A stretch of 64,000 bases of DNA from Colwellia chukchiensis (lineage in GTDB: Bacteria; Pseudomonadota; Gammaproteobacteria; Enterobacterales; Alteromonadaceae). The stretch lies in NCBI RefSeq assembly GCF_002104455.1, contig NZ_NBOC01000001.1:558001-622000 (forward strand), read 5' to 3'. The notes below the pieces were generated by a model that saw only the letters and a program-made list of their open reading frames with translations, was not told where the DNA came from and ran no database searches. The translations under genes were made by a program, and so were the position numbers. Below, piece by piece: positions 34,680-45,499 of the stretch. Numbering within the stretch: position 1 is the first letter of the stretch; each line of letters begins with the position of its first letter.

Positions 34680-35456
34680 TTATTCTAAACCATATTGTCG
34701 ACTGATGTTTTGATAAGTACCGTTACCTTTAGGTGTAAGGACGCAGTTATCGAGTTGCTTTAATAATTGTTTAGGGTTGCTAATGTTTTTTGAATACTTG
34801 GAAATGGTAATGTAATAATTTTTTTTCGTTTTTAGCATCTCATGAAATGCTATCTGATCTAATATTCCAAGTTGCTTGGCGTGCCAAAGCAAGGTTTCTT
34901 TTGAATTTGGCATGACATCAAAGCGCTGCGGGGTTGCCAGTAACTGGCTAAACATGGCTTCAACACTTTGCCCCGTGGCAACTTGATCAAGAAATTTTTT
35001 TGCTCGATGATTTTTAATAATTCTGGGGTATGAGCTAATCCGGGCAAGTGTCCTATTACCAAGGGCTCTAAGTCAGTGAAGCTATTAATTTTGAGCTTAT
35101 TGTCTTTTTTAGAGGCGAGCACATAAGCCGAGCTAAATAACACTTCACTGGCGTAGTAAAGACTATCATTTCGTTCTGCTTTATAAGAGTAGACACTTAT
35201 GTCTATCTCGCCTGTTTGCATATATACATGTGTTCGCTTTATCGGTAGGGTTTTATATTGGGCTTGATAAGTTGTTTGTTCAAGACAAATATCTAGGATT
35301 TCTTTACCAAACCCTATTTCGCTGCCCGTGCGCTCAGAGAAAAAAAGGTGGCCATTGTAAATTATTAACATAAACCGTTTTACTGCTTAGCAGGCCGGAG
35401 AACAAGACTAAGGCAATAGATAAGCTGTTGCAGGTAACACGTTTAAATAATGTCAT
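34680..35456 (-). pseudogene. Periplasmic solute-binding protein gene (SBP family 3-like) broken by two homopolymer frameshifts
   Basis: The gene starts at the ATG at 35456, which has a strong GAGGTG ribosome binding site and encodes a signal peptide (MTLFKRVTCNSLSIALVLFS). After VNNLQWPPF the frame stops. Reading one T fewer in the T7 tract (plus-strand A7, 35340-35346) continues into FSERTGSEIGFGKEIL, a family-3 binding-protein start. Near the centre an A7 tract (plus-strand T7, 34995-35001) again breaks the frame; one extra A restores EQKKFLDQVATGQSVEAMFS and continues to the stop at 34680. The repaired product would be about 259 residues. A true pseudogene, slippage control or assembly error are all possible. 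Confidence 0.8.
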
Positions 35457-35594
35457 TACACCTCGTTAAATTTCGCGTGATGAAATTAGTACTTATTAGC
35501 CTATTTTTTTATTGTTACCAACCTAGTATAGGCAAAGAAATTGGTGTTATCTAATTAAGGGCAGGTTAGCGTTGAGGAGTAGGGCTCAGGGAAT

Positions 35595-35623
35595 AAAAAA
35601 GCACCTTTTAATAGGTGCTTTTT
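35595..35623 (-). terminator. Terminator of prs
   Basis: GCACCT and AGGTGC form a 6-bp stem with a 6-nt loop; the A-run on the left becomes TTTTTTATTC after the hairpin on the minus strand. It lies about 30 bp past the prs stop. Confidence 0.85.
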
Positions 35624-35652
35624 CAGTACTATTTTCAGTTCAGCATTAATAC

Positions 35653-36600
35653 TTAAGCATCGAACATCGCAGAAATAGATTCTTCGTTACAAACACGGCG
35701 AATAGCCTCTGACAACATACCACTTAAGGTAAGTTGACGAACTTTGCCTAATGCTTTGATCTCTTTAGATAGTGGAATTGAATCAGTGACAACCACTTCA
35801 TCAATAACAGAATTTTTTAAGTTTTCTGCTGCATTGCCTGAAAGTACTGGGTGGGTTGCATAAGCAAAAACACGTTTAGCGCCATGCTCTTTAAGTGCTT
35901 CAGCCGCTTTCGCTAGCGTGCCGCCAGTATCAATCATATCGTCAACAATAAAACAATCACGACCTTTAACATCACCAATAATATGCATGACTTGCGCAAC
36001 ATTGGCTTTTGGTCGACGTTTATCGATAATGGCAAGATCGGCATCATCTAATAATTTAGCAACGGCACGTGCACGGACTACACCACCGATATCAGGCGAT
36101 ACCACCACAGGGTTTTCAATGTTTTTTGCTAACATATCTTCTAACAAGATAGGGGTACCAAACACGTTATCCACTGGCACATCAAAAAAGCCTTGAATTT
36201 GTTCAGCATGTAAATCAACCGTTAATACACGGTCAACGCCAACGCTAGATAAGAAATCAGCAACAACTTTTGCGGTAATAGGTACTCGCGCACTGCGCAC
36301 ACGTCGGTCTTGACGGGCATAGCCAAAATAAGGCATAACCGCGGTAATGCGTCCAGCTGATGCACGACGTAGCGCATCTATCATTACGATAAGTTCCATC
36401 AGATTATCGTTGGTAGGGGCGCAGGTTGATTGAATAATAAAAACGTCCGCTCCACGCACATTTTCAGTAATTTCAACACTAATTTCACCATCACTAAAAC
36501 TACCAATTTTGGCTTCGCCTAAGGTGATATATAAGCGATTAGCGATTTGTTTGGCCAGTTCAGGGGTGGCGTTACCCGCAAAAATTTTCATGTCAGGCAC
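35653..36600 (-). CDS. prs: Ribose-phosphate pyrophosphokinase
   Basis: Makes PRPP from ribose 5-phosphate and ATP. I used a GTG start at 36600 (product [17 protein letters not shown], 315 residues): it has the ribosome binding site TGAGGAA and matches the length and start of E. coli Prs; an ATG nine codons upstream is unsupported. Key motifs: flexible loop [16 protein letters not shown] (about 98), metal His region [13 protein letters not shown] (about 130) and the PRPP loop [15 protein letters not shown] (about 218). Last gene of lolB-ispE-prs. Confidence 0.97.
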   Translation of the reverse strand: MPDMKIFAGNATPELAKQIANRLYITLGEAKIGSFSDGEISVEITENVRGADVFIIQSTCAPTNDNLMELIVMIDALRRASAGRITAVMPYFGYARQDRRVRSARVPITAKVVADFLSSVGVDRVLTVDLHAEQIQGFFDVPVDNVFGTPILLEDMLAKNIENPVVVSPDIGGVVRARAVAKLLDDADLAIIDKRRPKANVAQVMHIIGDVKGRDCFIVDDMIDTGGTLAKAAEALKEHGAKRVFAYATHPVLSGNAAENLKNSVIDEVVVTDSIPLSKEIKALGKVRQLTLSGMLSEAIRRVCNEESISAMFDA

Positions 36601-36725
36601 GGTCAGTTCCTCAGAAACTTTTGACATTTTAATTACGATACTGAATAAAACGGTAGGTTAAATATCAGCAAATTATTTTGTTTTTGCCAGTTTTATTTGG
36701 CATTTAGATGAAAACTCATCTGAAC

Positions 36726-37586
36726 TTAATACTCATTTACCGCCGCAACAGCTGCATGTAAAGGTGATTGATTAAGCCCTTTAGCTACGAATGATTCAAT
36801 GCCTGTGGGCAATAAAGACTGCACGTAGCAAGCGTCTTTTTTAGAGCTGAAACGTGAAAATATACAAGCACCCGTGCCAGTCATTTGAGACGGCGCGTAT
36901 TCTACCAACCAAGCAAGTAATTTGGCAACCTCAGGATAATGTTTTATTACCCAGCTTTGACAATCATTACCATAATTTTCGATATCTGCGTCTTGGTATT
37001 GTATTGCTGGCGTATCTCGCTTGAGATCGTTGGCGCTAAACACACGAGCAGTAGCAATACTGCAGTTGGGTTTACTCACTAAGTACCAGTAGGTTGCAGG
37101 GGCAGCAGGGCTGAGCTTCTCACCTATTCCTTGTGCAAAAGCAGCAAAACCATGAATAAAAATGGGGACATCAGCGCCAAGTGACAGGCCGAGTTTTGCC
37201 AGTTCATCGATTGTTAACTTGGTTTCCCATAAGGCATTTAGCGCTAATAGAACGGTCGCCGCATTGGAAGAACCGCCGCCTAATCCTCCTCCCATCGGGA
37301 GTATTTTTTCTAGCTTGATCTCTGCCCCTAGTTGGCATTGTGTTGCTTGTTGCAGTAAATCTGCCGCTTTGATAATTAAGTTCTCGTTATTTTCAACCCC
37401 AGGAATTGGCGTGAGTAACTTGATGCTGCTATCTGAAGTTGCTTTCAGCGCTATAGTGTCGTGGTAGTCAAGAAATTGAAATACCGTTTCTAGTTGATGG
37501 TAGCCATTATCGAGCCGACCAACAATATGTAGAAATAAGTTTAATTTTGCTGGTGAAGGAAAGCTATAAAATTTTTCTTGCTTCAA
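36726..37586 (-). CDS. ispE: 4-diphosphocytidyl-2-C-methyl-D-erythritol kinase
   Basis: GHMP kinase of the non-mevalonate isoprenoid pathway, 286 residues. The start FPSPAKLNLFLHIVGRLDNGYHQLETVFQ holds the catalytic Lys/Asn region; the ATP loop is LPMGGGLGGGSSNAATVL (about 95-112), with SLGADVPIFIHG (about 133) and the C-terminal MTGTGACIFSRF motif. It begins 10 bp after lolB, as in most gammaproteobacteria. Confidence 0.97.
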   Translation of the reverse strand: MKQEKFYSFPSPAKLNLFLHIVGRLDNGYHQLETVFQFLDYHDTIALKATSDSSIKLLTPIPGVENNENLIIKAADLLQQATQCQLGAEIKLEKILPMGGGLGGGSSNAATVLLALNALWETKLTIDELAKLGLSLGADVPIFIHGFAAFAQGIGEKLSPAAPATYWYLVSKPNCSIATARVFSANDLKRDTPAIQYQDADIENYGNDCQSWVIKHYPEVAKLLAWLVEYAPSQMTGTGACIFSRFSSKKDACYVQSLLPTGIESFVAKGLNQSPLHAAVAAVNEY

Positions 37587-37596
37587 AACAACCTCG

Positions 37597-38211
37597 TTAA
37601 ATATGCCATGAATGAATAATAATTTTTATTCGTAAATCGTCTTGGCTAATGCTGAGTTGCTTCGCCAATTGAAAATTGCCGATATGGTGATATTTACTGT
37701 ATTTAATCTGCCAATGCTGCTGATTATAAACACTGCGTAAAGTCTCAGGTAATTGAGTTTTGGCATGATAAGTAACTTCATCGCTGGGGAGGTATGCTAA
37801 GCCTTTTAGCCAATGGCTCATGGCACGAGTAGGTAAGTTTAACCCCGTTAATTGGTATATTAAGTTATCTAAATCATTGGTCTGATATTGCTGTCCATCA
37901 ACGACTACGTTAAATAGCTTATCTTGTTTGGTAATGGCGAGCAGTTTAATGCCAAAGACTGTGGATAAATTTAAAGACTCGGTATTGTCACCACTATTTT
38001 TTTGCCAATGTAAGCTGGCACTTTCGCGTTTTTCATTGCTAATAAAGGCAATTTTTCCCACTATGGTCCAATCATCTAGTTGTGACAATTGCTGGTTACG
38101 ACTATTGATATCTTGGCTGGTAAAGTTATCGGTCACAGGTTTATCGTTAATACTAGTACAAGCACTGACGATAATAATAAAAAAAAGGCTTATAAGCGCT
38201 TGGTAATACAT
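37597..38211 (-). CDS. lolB: Outer-membrane lipoprotein receptor LolB
   Basis: Outer-membrane lipoprotein that takes lipoproteins from LolA and inserts them. I start at the ATG at 38211 (204 residues), which has an AGGAAA ribosome binding site and gives a lipoprotein signal peptide MYYQALISLFFIIIVSAC with the acylated Cys at 18. The ORF extends 20 codons further upstream without a usable start signal. Conserved LolB parts include LDDWTIVGKIAFISNEKRESASLHW and MSHWLKGL. Sequence is diverged in the C-terminal half. First gene of lolB-ispE-prs and divergent from hemA, the standard arrangement. Confidence 0.93.
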   Translation of the reverse strand: MYYQALISLFFIIIVSACTSINDKPVTDNFTSQDINSRNQQLSQLDDWTIVGKIAFISNEKRESASLHWQKNSGDNTESLNLSTVFGIKLLAITKQDKLFNVVVDGQQYQTNDLDNLIYQLTGLNLPTRAMSHWLKGLAYLPSDEVTYHAKTQLPETLRSVYNQQHWQIKYSKYHHIGNFQLAKQLSISQDDLRIKIIIHSWHI

Positions 38212-38411
38212 AGTTTTCCTGTTTGAGTGCCTGATGAGCCATTCTACATTGATGTAAAAATAATAACCCATAGCAAAAATGTCTGATGCAAGCTTCGCTG
38301 CTAGCTTTCAATTTTAACTAAACTTTCGTAAAATTATCGCGATTTTTTGTCACAGATCATAGGTTTTTTTCTTTGTCTGAGAGATAATAGCGCCAATTAG
38401 ACAGCTTTGGG

Positions 38412-38417
38412 TATAAT
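38412..38417 (+). promoter_or_regulatory. Possible -10 box of the hemA operon
   Basis: A perfect TATAAT lies 73 bp before the hemA start in the lolB-hemA divergent gap. No good -35 hexamer is found at 16-18 bp, so this is only a suggestion. Confidence 0.35.
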
Positions 38418-38490
38418 TAAGCCTAGCTGATGGGGTCATTGCCACAGACTTTGCCTGTCATTAATAATTTTTTGGACACTATATATTCAT

Positions 38491-39759
38491 ATGTCGATAG
38501 TTGCATTAGGTATCAATCATAAAACCGCTCCAGTTGCGATTAGGGAAAAAATATCATTTAACCCTGATAACTTGAGTACCGCCTTACAGGAACTGATTAA
38601 TTCAGTTGACTGTAAAGAAGCGGCGATTTTATCTACCTGTAATCGAACCGAATTATACCTTGTACAAAACGGAGACTTGGCGACAACACAACAGCGTTTA
38701 GTGCAATGGTTAGAGCAGCACCACAACGTACCTGCCTCAATTATTTCTTCTAGTCTGTATTGGCACCAAGGGCAGCAGGCGGTTAATCATATGATGCGAG
38801 TAGCTTGCGGACTTGATTCGCTAGTACTGGGCGAGCCGCAAATTCTCGGGCAAATGAAGCAAGCTTATAATCAAGCAAAAGCAGCCGGTTCAATGGCGCT
38901 GGTAATGGATCGCCTTTTTCAACGTACCTTTGGTGTCGCCAAACAGGTCAGAACCGACACAGAAATAGGCGCCAGTGCGGTTTCTGTAGCCTTTGCCGCA
39001 GTAAACCTTGCCAAGCATATTTTTGCGAGCTTAGATAAAACACGCGTACTATTAGTAGGTGCCGGTGAAACCATAGAGTTAGTGGCGAAACATTTATATG
39101 AAAACAATGTCGGCCATATCACAGTCGCGAATCGAACCTTAAGTCGTGCCGAGAACATGGCACATCAATTTGGCGCTGATGTGATCACGTTGGCGCAAAT
39201 CCCTGAAATGATGGCGAACGCTGATATTGTTATTAGCTCAACCGGCAGTACCTTGCCTATAATCGGCAAAGGTATGGTGGAAAAAGCCTTAGCACAACGC
39301 AAGCATCGCCCTATGTTTATGGTTGATTTAGCCGTACCTCGCGATATTGAAGAACAAGTGGGCGATCTTGAAGATGTCTTTCTTTATACCGTCGATGATT
39401 TACAAAACATTATTGCCAAGAACTTAGATAACCGCCGAAAAGAAGCCATTTTAGCGGAAGGCATAGTGTCCGAGCAGTCCATGAGCTTTATGTCATGGCT
39501 TAGAGGCTTAAACACTCAGGATACTGTGATTTCATATCGCAAACAGTGTATGGCTAATCGTGATGTGTTACTGGAAAAAGCCAAGCAACAGTTAGCTGCT
39601 AATAAAGACCCAGAAGCGGTTATTGCAGAACTTGCGACGAAATTAACCAATAAATTCATGCATGCCCCCACCCGCGCCATACAGGCCGCGGCACAAGGCG
39701 GTCAGCTAGATAGGCTGATTTATCTACGCGATATTTTTGATATTGAGCATAAAGAGTAA
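38491..39759 (+). CDS. hemA: Glutamyl-tRNA reductase
   Basis: First enzyme of C5 tetrapyrrole synthesis, reducing glutamyl-tRNA to glutamate-1-semialdehyde. It has 422 residues. The catalytic Cys is in AAILSTCNRTELYLV (about 50), the NADPH site is VLLVGAGETIELVAKHL (about 187), GLDSLVLGEPQILGQ (about 110) is a family signature, and the C-terminal dimerisation helix contains LTNKFMHAPTRAIQAAA. Head of hemA-prfA-prmC. Confidence 0.97.
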   Translation: MSIVALGINHKTAPVAIREKISFNPDNLSTALQELINSVDCKEAAILSTCNRTELYLVQNGDLATTQQRLVQWLEQHHNVPASIISSSLYWHQGQQAVNHMMRVACGLDSLVLGEPQILGQMKQAYNQAKAAGSMALVMDRLFQRTFGVAKQVRTDTEIGASAVSVAFAAVNLAKHIFASLDKTRVLLVGAGETIELVAKHLYENNVGHITVANRTLSRAENMAHQFGADVITLAQIPEMMANADIVISSTGSTLPIIGKGMVEKALAQRKHRPMFMVDLAVPRDIEEQVGDLEDVFLYTVDDLQNIIAKNLDNRRKEAILAEGIVSEQSMSFMSWLRGLNTQDTVISYRKQCMANRDVLLEKAKQQLAANKDPEAVIAELATKLTNKFMHAPTRAIQAAAQGGQLDRLIYLRDIFDIEHKE

Positions 39760-39951
39760 AATCGGATTTTATCCGTATGTCGATTTACATTTACCCTCTC
39801 GTCTCATTGAAAGTGCGCGCTAGGCTCTTTATACTGCGTAAAAAATTTCCCTAATTTCCCGTATAAATAAGTATAAAATACTGCTTATTAGCCGATTAGC
39901 AGATATAATACGCGGGCAAATCAGCAATAATTGACAATAAAAGATCATTTA

Positions 39952-41040
39952 ATGAATAAATCTGTTTACCAAAAACTTGAAATACTTGTCGAACGCTTTG
40001 AAGAAGTACAAGCCTTACTGTCTGATCCAGAAACCATTGCAGATCAAGAGAAATTTCAAGCGCTTTCAAAAGAGTTCTCACAGTTAGAAATCGTGACATC
40101 AGCATTTCACGCGTACCAAGAAGCAGAAAATGACTTCGCTACTGCCGAAGAAATGCTTAAAGATGACGATCCTGATATGCGTGAAATGGCGCAAGAAGAG
40201 TTTAAAGAAGCGAAAAAGCGAGTCGAAGAAATGACCGCTGAGCTACAGATTTTATTACTGCCTAAAGACCCCAAAGATGACAATAACTGTTTTGTAGAAA
40301 TTCGTGCAGGTGCTGGTGGCGATGAAGCCGCAATTTTTGCAGGTGATTTGTTTCGTATGTATAGCCGTTATGCGGAAAAGCAAGGTTGGAAAATTGAGCT
40401 GATGAACGCCAATGAAAGTGAACAAGGCGGCTTTAAAGAGATTATTGCCAAAATTAATGGCGACGGTGTCTATGGTCAGATGAAATATGAGTCGGGCGGC
40501 CATCGCGTACAACGTGTGCCAGAAACTGAATCACAAGGGCGCGTTCATACCTCGGCGTGTACCGTTGTTGTGATGCCAGAGATCCCTGAATCACAAGCCA
40601 TTGAAATTAATAAAGCCGATCTAAAAGTAGACACCTTTCGCGCCTCAGGAGCCGGTGGGCAGCATGTTAACAAAACAGATTCGGCAATCCGTATTACTCA
40701 TATTCCAAGTGGTGTCGTGGTTGAGTGTCAAGATCAACGCTCACAACACAAAAACCGTGCCCAGGCGATGTCTGTGCTGCAAGCTAGGTTGCAACAAGCT
40801 GAAGATGAAAAACGTCGCAGTGCAGAAGAGTCGTCTCGCCGCAACCTAGTCGCTAGTGGTGATCGCTCTGAGCGCATTCGAACCTATAATTTTCCCCAAG
40901 GGCGTATGAGTGATCATAGGATCAACTTAACACTTTATCGTTTAAATGAGATCATGGAAGGTAACCTGCAACTGGTGCTTGAGCCCATAATGCAAGAAAG
41001 CCAGGCTGACTTACTGGCAGAGTTATCTGAGCAAAACTAG
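39952..41040 (+). CDS. prfA: Peptide chain release factor 1
   Basis: Recognises UAA and UAG stop codons. From the ATG at 39952 ([16 protein letters not shown]) it has 362 residues, the usual size; a TTG seven codons upstream is unlikely. The peptidyl-release loop [18 protein letters not shown] (GGQ about 236) and the stop-codon PxT-type element [19 protein letters not shown]-like region are intact (reading [15 protein letters not shown]). Its stop overlaps the start of prmC by one base, which couples the factor to its own methylase. Confidence 0.97.
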   Translation: MNKSVYQKLEILVERFEEVQALLSDPETIADQEKFQALSKEFSQLEIVTSAFHAYQEAENDFATAEEMLKDDDPDMREMAQEEFKEAKKRVEEMTAELQILLLPKDPKDDNNCFVEIRAGAGGDEAAIFAGDLFRMYSRYAEKQGWKIELMNANESEQGGFKEIIAKINGDGVYGQMKYESGGHRVQRVPETESQGRVHTSACTVVVMPEIPESQAIEINKADLKVDTFRASGAGGQHVNKTDSAIRITHIPSGVVVECQDQRSQHKNRAQAMSVLQARLQQAEDEKRRSAEESSRRNLVASGDRSERIRTYNFPQGRMSDHRINLTLYRLNEIMEGNLQLVLEPIMQESQADLLAELSEQN

Positions 41041-41939
41041 TGCCTAATAATGAAGTCACGCCAGAGTCATTGGTGAGGCAATTGTCATCAATGACCATAC
41101 GCCAGCTAGTCGCTTATGGTCAGCAACAGTTATTGCCCCACTCAGACTCAGCCAAACTTGATACCGAACTGCTCATTTGTTTTGTGATGAATAAGTCACG
41201 TAGCTACCTATTAACTTGGCCAGAGCAGCAACTATCCGCTGCTGAATATCAGCACCTTGCGCGTTTATTGCAGCGACGACGCCAAGGAGAACCGATTGCT
41301 TACTTAGTGCAGCAAGCTGAGTTTTGGTCCTTACCTTTGCAAGTCTCCAATGCCACATTAATTCCGCGGCCCGATACTGAGTTATTGGTGGAGTTAGTGT
41401 TAGCCCATCATCAAGGTAACAGCATCAGCTGTTTAGACTTAGGAACCGGTACCGGTGCTATTGCCTTAGCGCTCGCATCAGAGCAGCCTGATTGGCAAAT
41501 TACGGCCATAGATTATAGCCATGATGCGGTCAAACTGGCACAAGATAATGCGAGCCGTTTAGCCATGACGCGGGTAAGTATTTATCAAAGTCACTGGTTT
41601 GAGCAAGTGCCAACCACAGCGCGCTTCGATGTTATTGTCAGTAACCCACCTTATATTGATGAAAACGATCACCACCTTGAGCTGGGTGATGTAAGGTATG
41701 AGCCTAAAAGTGCTTTGGTTGCCGCAGATAATGGCTTAGCGGATATTAAAGCCATTGCCAGCCAAGCCCGAAGCTACTTAAACTGTGGTGGCTATTTGTA
41801 TCTTGAACATGGTTATCAGCAAGGCAGTAGCGTACAACAGATATTAGCCGACTTAGGTTTTAGTCATATTGAAACCAAGCGAGATTATAATGACAACGAG
41901 CGGGTAACCTTTGCTTGTTTTTACATCAACCCTAAATAG
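41040..41939 (+). CDS. prmC: Release-factor glutamine methyltransferase
   Basis: SAM-dependent enzyme that methylates the GGQ glutamine of RF1 and RF2. It has 299 residues from the GTG at 41040 (TAGTG overlap with prfA); an internal ATG at 41091 would shorten the N-terminus. SAM motif LDLGTGTGAIALALASEQP (about 132-150) and catalytic VSNPPYIDENDHHL (about 200) are present. The N-terminal helical domain recognises the release factor. Confidence 0.96.
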   Translation: MPNNEVTPESLVRQLSSMTIRQLVAYGQQQLLPHSDSAKLDTELLICFVMNKSRSYLLTWPEQQLSAAEYQHLARLLQRRRQGEPIAYLVQQAEFWSLPLQVSNATLIPRPDTELLVELVLAHHQGNSISCLDLGTGTGAIALALASEQPDWQITAIDYSHDAVKLAQDNASRLAMTRVSIYQSHWFEQVPTTARFDVIVSNPPYIDENDHHLELGDVRYEPKSALVAADNGLADIKAIASQARSYLNCGGYLYLEHGYQQGSSVQQILADLGFSHIETKRDYNDNERVTFACFYINPK

Positions 41940-41962
41940 CAATAATAACAATGGAGTTTATC

Positions 41963-42337
41963 ATGCTTAAACATTTACACATGACAGTGGCGGCAATCAG
42001 TATTTTACTATTTACCTTCCGCTTTGCTCTAACCTTAGTTAATTCCGAAAAATTAACATTGAAATGGTTGAAAATCACCCCACATATTGTAGATACCTTG
42101 TTGCTCGGTCTTGGTATTGCCTTGTCAATAAAGCTGGCATTAAATCCCGCTGAGCAATTGTGGTTAGCGGAAAAGCTATTTGCCGTTTTAGCTTATATTT
42201 TTACGGGTTACTATACCTTAAAACTGGCCCGTAATCGTACCATGCAAATTATTGGCTTTTTAGGCGCGATAGGCTGGGTAATGCTAATCGTGCGAATCGC
42301 TATTAGCAAAGAAACGGTATTTTTAGCTGGTCTGTAG
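41963..42337 (+). CDS. sirB2: SirB2-family membrane protein
   Basis: Four-helix membrane protein of 124 residues. The ATG at 41963 follows GGAG; an ATG four codons earlier (41951) overlaps that site. Family features: MLKHLHMTVAAISILLFTFRF, then PHIVDTLLLGLGIALS and the final helix MQIIGFLGAIGWVMLIVRIAI. Its role is unknown, although it is long known beside prmC and kdsA. 11-24 bp gaps join it to the neighbours. Confidence 0.9.
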   Translation: MLKHLHMTVAAISILLFTFRFALTLVNSEKLTLKWLKITPHIVDTLLLGLGIALSIKLALNPAEQLWLAEKLFAVLAYIFTGYYTLKLARNRTMQIIGFLGAIGWVMLIVRIAISKETVFLAGL

Positions 42338-42373
42338 CTAAACATTAACCTGTTAATGATTGAATGAGTGTGC

Positions 42374-43174
42374 ATGAACGATTTGTTGTTATCAGAAATT
42401 AAATCTGAAAAAAATGAACTATTACAAACATTTTTGCTGCTAGAAACGCATATTTTTGCGCAGCAAAGCACAAAACAAAGTGAGCTTGATGAGTTAGTTA
42501 CCTATTGCCAAGCGGCAACGGATGATATTACTGATGCCATTGAACGCGCTGAAGTATTGATAAACGCTTTATTTGTAGATCAGCTTTTTATTGATAATCA
42601 GCGCTCAAACTGGCCGGTTATTGCCTATAAAACCTCGTCGGCATTAGCTCATAAACTCATCTCACCGACATTAAAAGCGGTGCTGATAGCCCATGTTGCC
42701 AATGCATGTGGTTGTCAAACGGATATCGTGTTTGTGCCTGAAAAAGCCATGTTAAGAATAGTTTGTGATGATAATTATGCCATCATTTTTGATCCCGTAA
42801 CCGGCGAGTCTCTGAACTGGCATGAGTTGGATGTTAGAATGAGTGAGCTTGCTGGTGATCCGTTTGAGATCACATTAGATAAAATGAAGCAAGAAAGTCT
42901 TGTCCTAGAGCATATTCGCGCCCTTAAAGCGGCTTTTATCAAAGAGCAGTCCTATGACAATGCCTTGAAGTGCGTTGATATGCTATTGGCCTTGAACCCT
43001 AATGATCCTTTTGAACGACGTGATCGTGGCTTTTTGTTACATCAACTTGATTGCTTTAAAGTTGCTTATGATGATTATCAATACTTTGTTGAGCAATGTC
43101 CGAAAGATCCCGCTGCGCAATTGCTAAAGCTCCAGTTAGAGAAGATCTCGATAGCTAAGACCATATTACATTAA
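42374..43174 (+). CDS. sirB1: SirB1-family transglutaminase-like/TPR protein
   Basis: Protein of 266 residues. The N-terminal two thirds match the SirB1 transglutaminase-like core (AEVLINALFVDQLFIDN ... NYAIIFDPVTGESLNWHEL), and the C-terminal third has TPR-like helices (AAFIKEQSYDNALKCVDMLLALNPNDPFERRDRGFLL). The usual transglutaminase Cys is replaced or displaced (HVANACGCQTDIVFVP holds two Cys). No catalytic activity has been shown for the family. The ATG at 42374 was chosen over a GTG two codons upstream. It follows sirB2 as in other gammaproteobacteria. Confidence 0.88.
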   Translation: MNDLLLSEIKSEKNELLQTFLLLETHIFAQQSTKQSELDELVTYCQAATDDITDAIERAEVLINALFVDQLFIDNQRSNWPVIAYKTSSALAHKLISPTLKAVLIAHVANACGCQTDIVFVPEKAMLRIVCDDNYAIIFDPVTGESLNWHELDVRMSELAGDPFEITLDKMKQESLVLEHIRALKAAFIKEQSYDNALKCVDMLLALNPNDPFERRDRGFLLHQLDCFKVAYDDYQYFVEQCPKDPAAQLLKLQLEKISIAKTILH

Positions 43175-43245
43175 CCAATTTGCTGCTTTATACATGAATA
43201 AAAAATAATCTCACTGTAGATAATAACAACGAAAAAGGAAAAGTC

Positions 43246-44508
43246 ATGCAAGAATCAATAGTGGTCAATGGGCCATTAATAACTAATGACGCGACAGTGC
43301 TGGGGATTTTGGCCTTAATTTTAGGCTTAGTGTTTTATACCTCGAATAGTCGTCATCCGCTATGTCGTTCGTTTTATAAATATATTCCCGCATTATTAAT
43401 GTGCTACTTACTTCCGTCGTTATTAAATACCTTTGGTATTGTCAGTGCCGACTTAAGTCAAGTTGATGAAGTCGCGAAGTATTATTTACTGCCTGCCTGC
43501 TTGGTGTTATTAACTTTAAGTATCGATATTAAGGCCATCGTAGGTTTAGGTAGTAAAGCGGTCATTATGTTTTTAACGGGCACCTTTGGCGTGATCATCG
43601 GTGGCCCGATAGCCTTGTTAATCATTTCTGCGCTTTGGCCTGATCTCATTGGTGTTTCAGGTCCTGATGCCGTTTGGCGTGGTATGGCGGCACTAGCCGG
43701 CAGTTGGATAGGTGGTGGCGCAAATATGTTAGCCATGAAAGAGATTTATGGCGCCGACGGTAAAATATTTACCGTTATGGTAACGGTGGACATCGTGGTG
43801 GCAAATCTCTGGATGGCAGGCTTGTTGTATATGGCTGCAAATCATAAGCGTATTGATGCGAAAAGCGGTGCAGATACAACCAGTATTGATCGGTTAGTTG
43901 AAAAAGTAGAAGCAGAAAGTCGAGCCAACGCTAAGCTGCCCGAACTGAAAGATTATATGATTATTTTAGCCGTTGGTTTAGGGGCGGCAGGCTTTGCGCA
44001 CCTAGCCGCAGACTATCTCGTGCCCTTTTTTCAAAGCAACTATCCAGGCTTAAAGAAGTTTAGTTTGCACAGCAAGCTATTTTGGATCATTGTTATAGTG
44101 ACCACGATAGGCTTAACTTTATCATTTACTAAAGCAAGAAAGCTCGAGGCGGTAGGCGCGTCGAAAGTCGGTAGCAGTTTTCTTTATGTGTTGGTGGCAA
44201 CCATTGGCTTACATATGGATATCACACAAATTGTTGAAGCGCCGAAGTATATGGTTATTGGTCTAATTTGGATGGCAATTCATGTTATTTTACTGTTTGC
44301 TATGCGCAAACTGATTAAGGCGCCGATATTTTATTTAGCGGTTGGCAGTAAGGCCAATATTGGCGGTGCAGCATCAGCTCCGGTGATTGCCTCGGCCTTC
44401 CATCCGTCACTAGCGCCAGTTGGTGTGCTTTTAGCTGTGTTTGGTTACGCATTGGGCACTTATATGGCTTGGTTGTGTGGGCAGTTACTGAGAATTGTCG
44501 GCAGTTAA
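43246..44508 (+). CDS. DUF819-family membrane protein
   Basis: Polytopic inner-membrane protein of 420 residues with about ten helices, of the DUF819 (YjcL-like) family. Characteristic segments are NSRHPLCRSFYKYIPALLMCYLLPSLLNT, AALAGSWIGGGANMLAMKEI and AVGSKANIGGAASAPVIASAF. The duplicated GGxAN/GGAAS patterns suggest an inverted-repeat transporter fold, but the substrate is unknown. AAAGGAAAAGTC precedes ATG. It is inserted between sirB1 and kdsA, which are normally adjacent, and is probably transcribed with them. Confidence 0.87.
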   Translation: MQESIVVNGPLITNDATVLGILALILGLVFYTSNSRHPLCRSFYKYIPALLMCYLLPSLLNTFGIVSADLSQVDEVAKYYLLPACLVLLTLSIDIKAIVGLGSKAVIMFLTGTFGVIIGGPIALLIISALWPDLIGVSGPDAVWRGMAALAGSWIGGGANMLAMKEIYGADGKIFTVMVTVDIVVANLWMAGLLYMAANHKRIDAKSGADTTSIDRLVEKVEAESRANAKLPELKDYMIILAVGLGAAGFAHLAADYLVPFFQSNYPGLKKFSLHSKLFWIIVIVTTIGLTLSFTKARKLEAVGASKVGSSFLYVLVATIGLHMDITQIVEAPKYMVIGLIWMAIHVILLFAMRKLIKAPIFYLAVGSKANIGGAASAPVIASAFHPSLAPVGVLLAVFGYALGTYMAWLCGQLLRIVGS

Positions 44509-44524
44509 AACGATCCTCTTGTAG

Positions 44525-45385
<861 letters not shown>

Positions 45386-45404
45386 TCACGGTAAATTTTG
45401 CACT

Positions 45405-45432
45405 AAAAAGGCGCTTTCAAAGCGCCTTTTTT
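45405..45432. terminator. Bidirectional terminator between kdsA and the symporter gene
   Basis: AAAAAGGCGCTTT and AAAGCGCCTTTTTT form a long stem with a 1-2 nt centre. The A-run on the left and T-run on the right make it functional in both directions; the convergent genes kdsA and the symporter both end here. Confidence 0.9.
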
Positions 45433-45499
45433 GCTCTCATGTAGCTTGTTTATCGCTAAAAGCTGAAACTATCGGCTACTTTGGAGAGTTGCGATACCT

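Noticed and set aside
34859-35371. Separate 170-residue gene starting at an internal ATG
   Set aside because: The ATG has no ribosome binding site and lies inside the binding-protein domain. Upstream DNA in another frame encodes a signal peptide with a strong ribosome binding site, so it is a fragment of one broken gene.
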